A DNA stretch of 11,215 nt from an uncultured Bacteroidales bacterium (GCA_902488725.1 CABTXO010000025.1:1-11215), one strand, 5' to 3'; shown: positions 1 through 7,364, numbered from the stretch's first letter. Translations and numbers: made by a program. The notes: generated by a model from the letters alone, not told the origin.

Positions 1-1201
1 CGGGGTCTCCGAAGACTACATCACCGGCGGCAGATCCCCCTGGGAGAAATTCCAGAAATGTGCCGAGACGGTCCCGTACACGATGCGGAACCCGCTCTAC
101 CACTGGACCCACCTGGAGCTCGCACGGGTCTTCGGCATCGACAAGCTGCTGAGCCCGGAGACCGCCCGGGAGATCTTCGAGGCCTGCAACGCCATGCTCG
201 CCACCCCGGCGTTCCGCGGGCAGGAACTGATCCGGAAATTCAACGTCGAGGTTGTCTGCACAACGGACGACCCCGCCGACGACCTCCGCTGGCACAAGGC
301 GATCGCCGCCCGCCCCTTCGGCACCCGGGTGCTGCCCGCCTGGCGGCCGGACAAAGCGATGGCGATCGACGACCCCGCCGCCTTCCAGGCCTATCTGCAG
401 CGGCTGGGAGAAGCCGCCGGAATGGAGATCCGGGCATATTCAGACCTGCTGGAGGCCCTCCGGAAACGGCATGACTTTTTCGCTTCGACGGGCTGCCGCC
501 TGTCCGACCACGGCCTCGAGAACTTCTACGCAGCCGACTACACGCAGTCCGAGATCGACGGAATCTTCCGCCGCGCCCTGGAAGGCAAGGCCCCGGATGC
601 GGAGGAACTCGACAAGTACCGCAGCGCGACCCTGCACGATTTCGCCGTCATGGACGCCGAGAGCGGCTGGGCGCAGCAGTTCCACGTGGGCGCGATCCGC
701 AACAACAACACCCGGATGTTCCGCGCCATCGGCCCCGATACCGGCTACGATTCCATCCACGACGTGTCCTGCGCCGCGGCGGGCAACAAGTTCTTCGACC
801 GTCTCACGCTGGAAGGCAAGATGACCAAGACCATCCTCTACTGCCTCAACCCCAAGGACAACGAAGTCCTGATGTCCATGGCCTACAACTTCAGCGACGG
901 CTCCTGCCCCGGCATGATGCAGTTCGGCTCCGGCTGGTGGTTCCTCGACCAGGAATTCGGCATGCGCCGGCAGCTGGACGCCCTTTCCGCCACCGGCCTG
1001 CTGACCCGTTTCGTGGGCATGCTCACCGACTCCCGCAGTTTCGTAAGCTACCCGCGCCATGAATATTTCCGCAGAATCCTCTGCGACGTCCTCGGCGAAG
1101 ACCTCGCGAAGGGCAAGCTGCCCCGCTCCGAAATGGCCTTCCTGCACCAGGTCGTCCAGGGCATTTCCTACAGCAACGCCAAGCAATATTTCAACTTCTG
1201 A
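1..1201 (+). CDS. uxaC: Glucuronate isomerase (uronate isomerase), 5'-truncated by the window edge
   Basis: UxaC converts D-glucuronate to D-fructuronate (and D-galacturonate to D-tagaturonate) in the cytoplasm, the first step of hexuronate breakdown. The frame is open from base 2, before the first ATG at 83, and the upstream residues (GVSEDY, then WEKFQKCAETVPYT) continue the family alignment, so the gene begins outside the window. The 399 visible residues match the family to the C-terminus. NPLYHWTHLEL, CTTDDPADDL, VLPAWRPDKA, RNNNTRMF, TILYCLNPKDNEVL, QFGSGWWF, GMLTDSRSF and HEYFRRILCDVLG all read clearly. Compared with the E. coli protein of about 470 residues, some 70 N-terminal residues are missing, including the HxH metal-ligand motif. 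It is followed after 3 bp by kdgK, so it is part of an operon whose promoter lies upstream. Confidence 0.97.
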   Translation, partial: GVSEDYITGGRSPWEKFQKCAETVPYTMRNPLYHWTHLELARVFGIDKLLSPETAREIFEACNAMLATPAFRGQELIRKFNVEVVCTTDDPADDLRWHKAIAARPFGTRVLPAWRPDKAMAIDDPAAFQAYLQRLGEAAGMEIRAYSDLLEALRKRHDFFASTGCRLSDHGLENFYAADYTQSEIDGIFRRALEGKAPDAEELDKYRSATLHDFAVMDAESGWAQQFHVGAIRNNNTRMFRAIGPDTGYDSIHDVSCAAAGNKFFDRLTLEGKMTKTILYCLNPKDNEVLMSMAYNFSDGSCPGMMQFGSGWWFLDQEFGMRRQLDALSATGLLTRFVGMLTDSRSFVSYPRHEYFRRILCDVLGEDLAKGKLPRSEMAFLHQVVQGISYSNAKQYFNF

Positions 1202-1204
1202 CGC

Positions 1205-2245
1205 ATGCCCAAAGTCATTACCTTCGGAGAAATCATGCTCCGGCTCTCTACACCGGGCTACCTCCGCTTCGCCCAGGCGAAGCAGTTCGACGCCACCTAT
1301 GGCGGCGGTGAAGCCAACGTGGCCGTCTCGCTGGCGAACTACGGCATCGACGCCGAATTCGTCACGCGCCTGCCCGACAACGACATCGCGAAAGCCTGTC
1401 TCCACGACCTCCATTCCTACGGGGTCAAGACCGACCGCTGCGTGACCGGCGGAGAAAGGCTGGGAATCTACTTTCTGGAAACCGGTGCCGTCGCGCGCCC
1501 GAGCAAGGTTGTGTACGACCGCGCCCACTCCTCCATCTCGGACATCCGGCCCGGGATGATCGACTGGGACCGCGTGCTGGAAGGTGCAGACTGGTTCCAC
1601 TGGACCGGCATCACACCCGCCATCAGCCAGGGTGCCGCCGATGTCTGCCTGGAAGCCGTCCGCGCCGCGAACCGGCTCGGCGTCCGGGTGTCCTGCGACC
1701 TCAACTACCGCAAGAACCTCTGGAAGTACGGCAAGACCGCCGGCGAAGTGATGCCGGCCCTCGTGGAAGGCTGCGACATCCTCCTGGGGAACGAAGAAGA
1801 CGCCGACAAAGTGTTCGGGATCCGTCCCGAAGGCTTTGATGTCACCGCCACCGGCGGCGCGATCGACCAGCGTCGCTTCCAGTGCGTCGGGGAGCAACTG
1901 ATGCAGCGGTTCCCACGCGCCCGGAAGGTCGTCATCACCCTGCGCGGGTCCATCAACGCCAACCACAACACTTGGGGCGGCGTGCTCTGGGACGGCAAGA
2001 CCCTCTACGAATCGCCGCGCTACGACATCACCCACATCGTGGACCGGGTCGGCGGCGGCGACAGCTTCATGGGCGGTCTGATCTACGGCCTGCTCACCTA
2101 CGCCCCCGACGACAGAAAGGCCCTGAACTTCGCGGTGGCCGCCTCCTGCCTGAAGCACACGGTCTTCGGCGACTTCAACCAGGTGAGCGTCGCGGAAGTG
2201 GAGAACCTGATGAAAGGGGACGGCTCCGGCCGCGTGTCCCGCTAA
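1205..2245 (+). CDS. kdgK: 2-keto-3-deoxygluconate kinase, PfkB/ribokinase family
   Basis: This enzyme phosphorylates 2-keto-3-deoxygluconate (KDG) with ATP to give KDPG in the cytoplasm. The 346-residue protein starts with the PfkB N-terminal strand (VITFGEIMLRLS) and has the sugar-binding GGGEANVAVSLANYG at residues 33-47. The C-terminal PfkB signature reads DRVGGGDSF at 280-288, with Asp286 the expected catalytic base; the usual GAGD is GGGD here. The ATG at 1205 is 3 bp after the uxaC stop and begins directly at the conserved strand, so no other start is needed. Substrate is assigned mainly from position between glucuronate isomerase and KDPG aldolase; sequence alone would give only a PfkB-family sugar kinase. 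No Shine-Dalgarno sequence is visible, and translational coupling to uxaC is likely. Confidence 0.9.
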   Translation: MPKVITFGEIMLRLSTPGYLRFAQAKQFDATYGGGEANVAVSLANYGIDAEFVTRLPDNDIAKACLHDLHSYGVKTDRCVTGGERLGIYFLETGAVARPSKVVYDRAHSSISDIRPGMIDWDRVLEGADWFHWTGITPAISQGAADVCLEAVRAANRLGVRVSCDLNYRKNLWKYGKTAGEVMPALVEGCDILLGNEEDADKVFGIRPEGFDVTATGGAIDQRRFQCVGEQLMQRFPRARKVVITLRGSINANHNTWGGVLWDGKTLYESPRYDITHIVDRVGGGDSFMGGLIYGLLTYAPDDRKALNFAVAASCLKHTVFGDFNQVSVAEVENLMKGDGSGRVSR

Positions 2246-2257
2246 TCCAGACTGAAT

Positions 2258-2926
2258 ATGGCAAAATACAACAAGTCGGAGGTCCTCTCCACCATCCGGG
2301 AAACGGGTTTGGTGCCCGTGTTCTACCATGCGGACGCGCAGATCGCCCGGCAGGTCCTCAAGGCCTGCTATGACGGCGGGATCCGCGTGTTCGAATTCGC
2401 CAACCGCGGCGATTTCGCCCAGGAGGTCTTCGGCGAACTGGTCAAATTCGCCTCCGCCGAGCTCCCCGGCATGATCGTAGGCATCGGCAGCGTCGTGGAC
2501 GCCCCGACGGCCGCCCTCTACATCCAGCTCGGCGCGAACTTCGTGGTGGGGCCCCTGTTCAACCCCGCCATCGCCCCCGTCTGCAACCGCCGGCTCATCC
2601 CCTACTGCGCCGGCTGCGGCACCGTCTCCGAAGTGGGAATCGCCCAGGAAGCCGGCTGCGACCTGTGCAAGGTCTTCCCGGGCGACGTCCTCGGACCCGC
2701 CTTCGTGAAAGGACTCCGGGCCCCGATGCCCTGGAGCCAGATCATGGTCACGGGCGGCGTCAAACCCGAGAAGGAGAATCTGGAAGCCTGGTTCAAGGCC
2801 GGAGCGACCTGCGTGGGCATGGGCTCCAACCTCTTCCCGAAGGATGCCATCGCCGCCGGAGACTGGGACCGGATCGCCGGGCTCTGCCGCAGCGCATTGG
2901 AAATCATCAAACAAGTACGCAAATAA
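2258..2926 (+). CDS. eda: KDPG/KHG aldolase (2-dehydro-3-deoxyphosphogluconate aldolase)
   Basis: A class I aldolase that cleaves KDPG to pyruvate and glyceraldehyde-3-phosphate, the last step of the hexuronate route. The 222-residue TIM-barrel protein has VPVFYHAD at 19-26, the strand with the conserved acid (RVFEFANRG, Glu46), and the Schiff-base lysine Lys138 in CKVFPGD. The phosphate-binding GG of VTGGVKPE (164-171) and GMGSNLF near the C-terminus also fit. Length is slightly above the E. coli enzyme (about 213). Four cysteines near the active site form two CxxC pairs (117/120 and 134/137), with the second pair directly before the catalytic lysine. The gene starts 12 bp after kdgK, with ACTGAA just upstream of the ATG, the same hexamer seen before the next gene. 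Some Eda proteins also cleave 2-keto-4-hydroxyglutarate; this cannot be judged here. Confidence 0.92.
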   Translation: MAKYNKSEVLSTIRETGLVPVFYHADAQIARQVLKACYDGGIRVFEFANRGDFAQEVFGELVKFASAELPGMIVGIGSVVDAPTAALYIQLGANFVVGPLFNPAIAPVCNRRLIPYCAGCGTVSEVGIAQEAGCDLCKVFPGDVLGPAFVKGLRAPMPWSQIMVTGGVKPEKENLEAWFKAGATCVGMGSNLFPKDAIAAGDWDRIAGLCRSALEIIKQVRK

Positions 2927-2935
2927 CGAACTGAA

Positions 2936-4408
2936 ATGACAAGCACCACCAAGAAACTGATGACGAACTGGAGATGGTGGATGGTCGCCCTGATGTTCCT
3001 GGCGACAACCATCAACTATCTCGACCGTCAAGTCCTTTCGCTGACCTGGAAGGACTTCATCGCCCCTGAGTTCCACTGGAACGACAACAACTACGGCACC
3101 ATCACGGCCATCTTCTCCCTCATCTATGCGCTCTGCATGCTCTTCGCGGGCAAATTCGTGGACTGGATGGGCACGAAGAAGGGCTACCTCTGGTCCATCG
3201 GCGTCTGGTCTACCGGCGCGGTAGCCCACGCGGCCTGCGGCTGGCTCACCGTCAAGCTGCAAGGCTACGGCAGCGCCGCCATGATGGCCGCCGAAACCGG
3301 ATCGGCCGCCATGCTCGCCATCTCCACCACCAGCGTCTGGCTCTTCATCGCCGCCCGCTGCATCCTAGCGATGGGTGAAGCCGGCAACTTCCCGGCCGCC
3401 ATCAAGACGACCGCCGAGTACTTCCCGAAAAAGGACCGCGCCTTCGCGACCTCCATCTTCAATTCCGGCGCCTCCGTCGGGGCCCTCCTCGCCCCCGCGA
3501 CGATTCCGCTCCTCGCCCAGTACTTCAAGAACAAGGGCATCGGCGGCGGCTGGGAAATGGCGTTCATCATCATCGGCGGCCTCGGCTACATCTGGATGAT
3601 CCTCTGGACCTTCATGTACGCGAAGCCCGAAAAGAGCAAGCGGGTCAATGCCGAAGAGCTGGCCTACATCCACCAGGATGACGCGAGGGAAGCGGCGGAG
3701 ACCGCCGCAGCGGCCGTACAGGCCGAAAAGCAGATCTCCCTCTGGAAATGCTTCTCGTTCAAGCAGACATGGGCCTTCATCGTGGGCAAGTTCTTCACCG
3801 ACGGCGTGTGGTGGTTCTACCTGTTCTGGGCGCCGGCCTACTTCTCCGACCAGTTCGGCTTCACCTCGTCCTCCGGCATGGGGATCGCCCTCATCACGAC
3901 CCTCTACGCGATCGTGACCGTGATCTCGATCTACGGCGGCTACCTGCCGCGCATCTTCGTGGACAAGAAAGGCATGAATCCCTACCAGGGGCGCATGCTG
4001 GCCATGCTGATCTTCGCCTTCTTCCCGATCGTGGCCCTCTTCGCACAGCCCCTGGGCGTCCATTCCGCCTGGTGGCCCGCCGTACTGATCGGCATCGCCG
4101 CAGCCGGACACCAGGCCTGGTCCGCGAACCTGTTCTCGACGATCGGGGACATGTTCCCGAAGAGCGCCATCGCGACCATCACCGGCATCGGCGGCATGGC
4201 GGGCGGTGTCGGCTCCTTCTTCATCCAGAAGGGAGCGGGCATGCTGTTCACCAGGACCGACGCCCTGGGCGAGGCCTTCAACTTCATCGGATTCACCGGC
4301 AAGCAGGGCGGCTACTTCCTGATGTTCTGCTTCTGCGGCATCGCTTACCTAGTGGCCTGGGTGATCATGAAGATCCTGGTACCGAAATACAAGCCGATCA
4401 AACTCTAG
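2936..4408 (+). CDS. exuT: MFS hexuronate transporter, ExuT/anion:cation symporter type
   Basis: A 490-residue inner-membrane protein of the major facilitator superfamily, presumably a proton symporter bringing glucuronate or galacturonate into the cell. Helix 1 carries the ACS-family signature ATTINYLDRQ (residues 23-32). The cytoplasmic loop between helices 2 and 3 has the MFS motif GKFVDWMGTKKG (72-83). Helices 4-5 carry GEAGNFPAAIKTTAEYFP (147-164) and then NSGASVGALLAP (176-187). A charged central loop, rich in Glu and Ala (about 230-268), separates the two halves. Relative to ExuT (about 430 residues) there is an apparent insertion at roughly 104-133, on the expected periplasmic side between helices 3 and 4. 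It is last in the operon, 9 bp after eda. Substrate is inferred from context. Its stop codon overlaps that of the convergent mntP. Confidence 0.87.
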   Translation: MTSTTKKLMTNWRWWMVALMFLATTINYLDRQVLSLTWKDFIAPEFHWNDNNYGTITAIFSLIYALCMLFAGKFVDWMGTKKGYLWSIGVWSTGAVAHAACGWLTVKLQGYGSAAMMAAETGSAAMLAISTTSVWLFIAARCILAMGEAGNFPAAIKTTAEYFPKKDRAFATSIFNSGASVGALLAPATIPLLAQYFKNKGIGGGWEMAFIIIGGLGYIWMILWTFMYAKPEKSKRVNAEELAYIHQDDAREAAETAAAAVQAEKQISLWKCFSFKQTWAFIVGKFFTDGVWWFYLFWAPAYFSDQFGFTSSSGMGIALITTLYAIVTVISIYGGYLPRIFVDKKGMNPYQGRMLAMLIFAFFPIVALFAQPLGVHSAWWPAVLIGIAAAGHQAWSANLFSTIGDMFPKSAIATITGIGGMAGGVGSFFIQKGAGMLFTRTDALGEAFNFIGFTGKQGGYFLMFCFCGIAYLVAWVIMKILVPKYKPIKL

Positions 4409-4965
4409 AAAAGTCCGAGGAGGATGTCCAGTCCGATCAGAATCAGGACGCATCCTCCGACGATTTCGGCGACCTTCCCGAATTTTTCGCCGATCCGGCT
4501 GCCGAGGGGCATCCCGACCGCGACCGAGAGGAAGGTACAGCCGAAGATGGCGGCGGAGACCGGTACGGCCTCCGTCGCTTCATTTTGTGCAAGGGACATG
4601 GACACCCCGACAGCCAGGGCGTCGATGCTGTCGGCGACCCCGGCGATGAGGAGGTTGCGGATCCCGTCCAGGTTCACGCACTCCTCCGGTTCCTGCTCCA
4701 GCCCCTCCCGGATCATCGAGCCGCCCACGTACAGGAGCAGCAGGAAGCCGATCCAGTGGGCGATCTTGCTCACATAGCCGGCGATGAGGTCCGCGAATCC
4801 CCAGCCCAGCAGGAAGAAGGCCGTCTGGACGACGGAAAACACGAGCCCGACGCGCAGGATGTCGTGCAGCCGCACTTTTCGGAGGGAGACGCTGGCGCAG
4901 ATCGCCACGGCGAAACAGTCGGCGCACAGGGAGAGCGCCAGCAGGATGGCCTCCAGGAGCCGCAT
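4405..4965 (-). CDS. mntP: Manganese efflux pump MntP
   Basis: A 186-residue membrane protein of the MntP (formerly DUF204) family, which exports Mn2+ and protects against manganese excess. About six hydrophobic helices are present. The family's acidic residues are visible: LSLCADCFAVA (Asp16) in helix 1 and ADSIDALAVG (Asp112, Asp115) in the second repeat, which align with LSxDAFA and SLDAMAVG of E. coli MntP. GWGF, GGSMIREGL and the closing EIVGGCVLILIG also match. It is the last gene of the murK-murQ-recR-mntP run. Its ATG shares one base with the recR stop (TGATG), so translation is probably coupled to recR. No Mn-sensing (yybP-ykoY) riboswitch can fit upstream because that sequence is recR coding. 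Its stop overlaps the exuT stop on the other strand. Confidence 0.92.
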   Translation of the reverse strand: MRLLEAILLALSLCADCFAVAICASVSLRKVRLHDILRVGLVFSVVQTAFFLLGWGFADLIAGYVSKIAHWIGFLLLLYVGGSMIREGLEQEPEECVNLDGIRNLLIAGVADSIDALAVGVSMSLAQNEATEAVPVSAAIFGCTFLSVAVGMPLGSRIGEKFGKVAEIVGGCVLILIGLDILLGLF

Positions 4966-5600
4966 CAGGGCTTGAACAGCTGACGGTTGACAATCGAGCG
5001 GCCGAGGGTCAATTCGTCGGCATATTCCAGGTCATCCCCGAAACCGAGGCCCCGGGCGAGGGCGCTGACCCTGATGCCGTAGGGCTCCACCTGCCGGTAG
5101 ATGTAGAACGCGGTGGTCTCCCCTTCCACGTCGCCGGGCAGGGCGAGGATCAGCTCGACCGCGCCGGGATCAGTCCCGGAGACCATCGTACCGACCCGCT
5201 GCACCAGATCCCGGATCGTGAGGTCCGAGGGTCCGACGCCGTTGATGGGGGAGATGATGCCCCCCAGCACATGGTAGACCCCGTGGTACTGGCCCGTGTT
5301 CTCGATGCTCATCACGTCCCGGACATTCTCCACGACACAGACGGTGCGGTCGTCCCGGGTCTTGTCGGCACAGATCGAACAGACTTCCGCATCGGAGATC
5401 ATCCGGCAGATCCGGCAATATTTCGCCTCGTCCCGCAGGCGGTTCACGGCGTCGGTGAAGTGGTGGACGCCCTCCGCAGGCTGCCGGAGCAGGTGCAGGG
5501 CAAGCCTGAGCGCGCTCCGCGTCCCGACACCGGGCAGGGAGCTGATGGCTTCGACCGCGTCTTCGAGGAGACGGGAGGGATATTTCTCGTGAAAGGTCAT
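4965..5600 (-). CDS. recR: Recombination protein RecR
   Basis: RecR works with RecO (and RecF) to load RecA on gapped single-stranded DNA in the cytoplasm. The 211-residue protein has the whole family layout. The N-terminal helix-hairpin-helix is SSLPGVGTRSALRLALHLL (20-38), and the four-cysteine zinc finger is Cys62, Cys65, Cys74 and Cys77. The Toprim domain opens at CVVENVRDVMSIE (88-100) and continues through GGIISPINGVGP (113-124). The C-terminal LARGLGFGDDLEYADELTLGRS (181-202) includes the Walker B-like ADE segment. Length is normal (about 200). The ATG overlaps the end of murQ by 4 bp (ATGA) and the stop overlaps the mntP ATG, so it sits in the middle of a tightly coupled operon with unrelated metabolic genes. 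No separate promoter is evident. Confidence 0.97.
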   Translation of the reverse strand: MTFHEKYPSRLLEDAVEAISSLPGVGTRSALRLALHLLRQPAEGVHHFTDAVNRLRDEAKYCRICRMISDAEVCSICADKTRDDRTVCVVENVRDVMSIENTGQYHGVYHVLGGIISPINGVGPSDLTIRDLVQRVGTMVSGTDPGAVELILALPGDVEGETTAFYIYRQVEPYGIRVSALARGLGFGDDLEYADELTLGRSIVNRQLFKP

Positions 5601-6415
5601 GCCTGGAATTTCGCGTGCTGCCAGGCGGAAACCGCCGCGCGGACCTGCCCGTGTTCAAGGAGCAGCTTGCGGGCGAAGTCGTAGTCTTCAATGCCGGTGG
5701 CTTCCATGATCATGCGGGTGCCCCGGTCCACGAGTTTGTGGTTGGTGAGCTGCATGTCCACCATCTTGCTGCCCTGGACGTGGCCCAGACGGATCATCGC
5801 GGCGGTCGAGATCATGTTCAGGACCAGTTTCTGGGCCGTGCCGGCCTTCATCCGGGTGCTGCCGGTCACGAATTCCGGACCCACCACGGCCTCGATCGGG
5901 ATGTCCACCGCGGCAGCCAGCGGGGAGCCGGCGTTGCAGGTGACGCAGCCGGTCAGCAGTCCCGCCGCACGGGCGTGCTGCACGGCACCGATCACATAAG
6001 GCGTGGTGCCCGAAGCGGCGATGCCGACCACGACATCGTCCGGGGTCAGGGAATAGGGCTGCAGGTCCCTCCAGCCACCCTCGGGATCGTCCTCCGCTCC
6101 TTCGACCGCGTTCCGGATCGCACGGTCTCCGCCGGCCATCAGCCCGATGAAGACATCATGTACTCCGTAGGTCGGCGGGATCTCCGAGGCATCCACGATG
6201 CCCAGCCGGCCGCTCGTTCCGGCCCCCAGGTAGAAGACCCGGCCTCTGCGCGGAACCCGCGCGACGATCCCCTCCACCAGGGCTTCGATCTGCGGCACGG
6301 TAGCCGCGACCGCCACGGGGACGGTCCGGTCCTCGGCGTTGATGGCGTCCAGAATCTCATGGGTGGACATCTTGTCCAGGTTGTTCCAACGGGAACTTTG
6401 CTCAGTTGTACGCAT
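5597..6415 (-). CDS. murQ: N-acetylmuramic acid 6-phosphate etherase
   Basis: MurQ removes the lactyl ether from MurNAc-6-phosphate, giving GlcNAc-6-phosphate and D-lactate, in the cytoplasmic recycling of peptidoglycan sugars. The SIS-domain protein shows the phosphosugar loop GAGTSGRLG (64-72), then DASEIPPTYG (75-84) with Glu78 as the likely catalytic acid/base. EGAEDD (105-110), SGTTPYVIGA (135-144) and GSTRMKAGTAQK (185-196) also match. I chose the ATG at 6415 (272 aa). It gives MRTTEQSSRWNNLDKMS, the usual family beginning (TEQ then NL..MS), and ends within the normal length. An in-frame TTG at 6427 would add only four residues with no family match. The start lies inside the last 14 bases of the upstream kinase, and the stop overlaps the recR ATG by 4 bp. 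Confidence 0.97.
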   Translation of the reverse strand: MRTTEQSSRWNNLDKMSTHEILDAINAEDRTVPVAVAATVPQIEALVEGIVARVPRRGRVFYLGAGTSGRLGIVDASEIPPTYGVHDVFIGLMAGGDRAIRNAVEGAEDDPEGGWRDLQPYSLTPDDVVVGIAASGTTPYVIGAVQHARAAGLLTGCVTCNAGSPLAAAVDIPIEAVVGPEFVTGSTRMKAGTAQKLVLNMISTAAMIRLGHVQGSKMVDMQLTNHKLVDRGTRMIMEATGIEDYDFARKLLLEHGQVRAAVSAWQHAKFQA

Positions 6416-7283
6416 GGTATTCGACAAGCCCCTCCATGGGAGCGGCGATTATTTTCGAAAAACGAACACCGTAGGGGCCGGCGACCTTGCGGAGGATCTC
6501 CTGGTGCGCATGGCCGAAACCGCCGACCACCCCGACCGGGTACCGGTCCAGATCGTACTGCCGCAGGGCGCGCTCGATGAAATCCCGGAAATTGCCGTCG
6601 ACCAGGCCGCGGACATATTCAGAAGAGGGGTAGCGTGCGAGGATCCAGGGCGCGAAGGACCCCAGGTACTTCGAGGGCGCATCCCCGCGGTAGACGTTCT
6701 TGACGACGGTCATGTAGTCCACCTGGAAATCCCCGGCGAAGGCCGAGGCGACCGTCTCGGGCACCAGACCCTTCAGGAAATCAGACATGAACAGCCTGCC
6801 CAGCCGGGCGCCGCCTCCCTCGTCCCCGAGGATGAAGCCGGCGGACCGGACATTCTTGACGATCCGCTCCCCGTCGTAGAAGCAGCTGTTGGAACCGGTC
6901 CCCAGGATGGCGGCGATGCCGGGTTCCCGGCCGCAGACGGCCCGGGCGGCATCCAGCAGGTCGGAGGCATATTCCCGTTCCGCCTCCGGGAACAGGCTGC
7001 GGAACACCTCGTCCAGGGCGGCCGCGGATTCGGGCACCGACTCGCCTGCCCGGGCCAGGAGCCCGGCTGCGTAGAAATGGATTTTGCGGACCGGCACCTC
7101 CGATCCGAAGCCGGGAATCTGCGCCCTGAAGGCGGATACGGCTTCCGATACGATGGCTCGGATGGCTTCCGACGGCATGGTGGCAAGGTTCATCCCTGCC
7201 GTGTGAACGAAGACCGGAATCCCCTTCCGTTCGACTGCGCACCAGTCACACTTAGTGGCACCGCTTTCAACGATGAGCATCAT
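6402..7283 (-). CDS. murK: BadF/BadG-type sugar kinase, probable MurNAc/GlcNAc kinase (MurK-like)
   Basis: A 293-residue ASKHA-fold kinase of the BadF/BadG/BcrA/BcrD family, which includes N-acetylglucosamine kinases. ATP-binding elements appear in order: phosphate 1 loop VESGATKCDW (5-14), phosphate 2 loop ILGTGSNS (126-133), then ILGDEGGGARLGR (151-163), and an adenosine loop VGGFGHA near the C-terminus. The next gene is murQ, whose substrate is MurNAc-6-phosphate, so phosphorylation of MurNAc and/or GlcNAc is the natural role. A MurK of this kind sits beside murQ in Tannerella forsythia. The first ATG (7283) is followed at once by a second (7280); either may be used. A TATATTTG box on the same strand (7314-7307) predicts a 5' leader of about 20 nt, making this the first gene of the murK-murQ-recR-mntP operon. 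The exact sugar is inferred from context. Confidence 0.83.
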   Translation of the reverse strand: MMLIVESGATKCDWCAVERKGIPVFVHTAGMNLATMPSEAIRAIVSEAVSAFRAQIPGFGSEVPVRKIHFYAAGLLARAGESVPESAAALDEVFRSLFPEAEREYASDLLDAARAVCGREPGIAAILGTGSNSCFYDGERIVKNVRSAGFILGDEGGGARLGRLFMSDFLKGLVPETVASAFAGDFQVDYMTVVKNVYRGDAPSKYLGSFAPWILARYPSSEYVRGLVDGNFRDFIERALRQYDLDRYPVGVVGGFGHAHQEILRKVAGPYGVRFSKIIAAPMEGLVEYHAYN

Positions 7284-7306
7284 GTCGGGTCAATTTTAGA
7301 AGTCTG

Positions 7307-7314
7307 CAAATATA
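7307..7314 (-). promoter_or_regulatory. -7 box for the murK-murQ-recR-mntP operon
   Basis: Read on the minus strand this is TATATTTG, an exact match to the Bacteroidota -7 consensus TAnnTTTG. It lies 23 bp upstream of the murK ATG, so transcription should begin near 7302 and leave about 19-20 nt of leader. No other minus-strand box was seen in this gap. Confidence 0.7.
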
Positions 7315-7335
7315 CTGATTTTTCAAGAGATTTCG

Positions 7336-7343
7336 TATCTTTG
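7336..7343 (+). promoter_or_regulatory. -7 box for the SGNH esterase gene
   Basis: TATCTTTG matches TAnnTTTG exactly. The expected transcription start is near 7348, leaving about 26 nt before the ATG at 7374. That start coincides with the left arm of the CGTTG/CAACG inverted repeat. The -33 position (about 7315) borders the opposing -7 box. Confidence 0.72.
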
Positions 7344-7347
7344 TGTC

Positions 7348-7364
7348 CGTTGCATCTTTCAACG
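7348..7364 (+). repeat. Short inverted repeat in the 5' leader of the SGNH esterase gene
   Basis: CGTTG and CAACG are perfect reverse complements separated by 7 nt (CATCTTT). The repeat begins at about the predicted +1, so the transcript could start with a small hairpin. A 5-bp stem can arise by chance and no covariation evidence is available here. Confidence 0.3.

Noticed and set aside
440..3262. Very long open frame on the minus strand (940 codons) opposite the hexuronate operon
   Set aside because: It runs antisense across four clearly identified genes. Its translation is low-complexity, rich in Gly, Ala, Val, Asp and His, with no recognisable domain. GC-rich third positions on the coding strand suppress stops in this frame.
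4385..4430. Intrinsic terminator after exuT
   Set aside because: No stem followed by a T-run was seen on either strand. The sequence is coding up to the shared CTAG.
3748..4983. Long plus-strand frame (411 codons) overlapping exuT, mntP and recR
   Set aside because: It is out of frame with exuT and antisense to mntP. The product is Arg/His/Asp-rich without family features, while both overlapped genes match known families.
4966..5100. Manganese-sensing riboswitch upstream of mntP
   Set aside because: The region is fully coding for recR, and mntP starts inside the recR stop codon.
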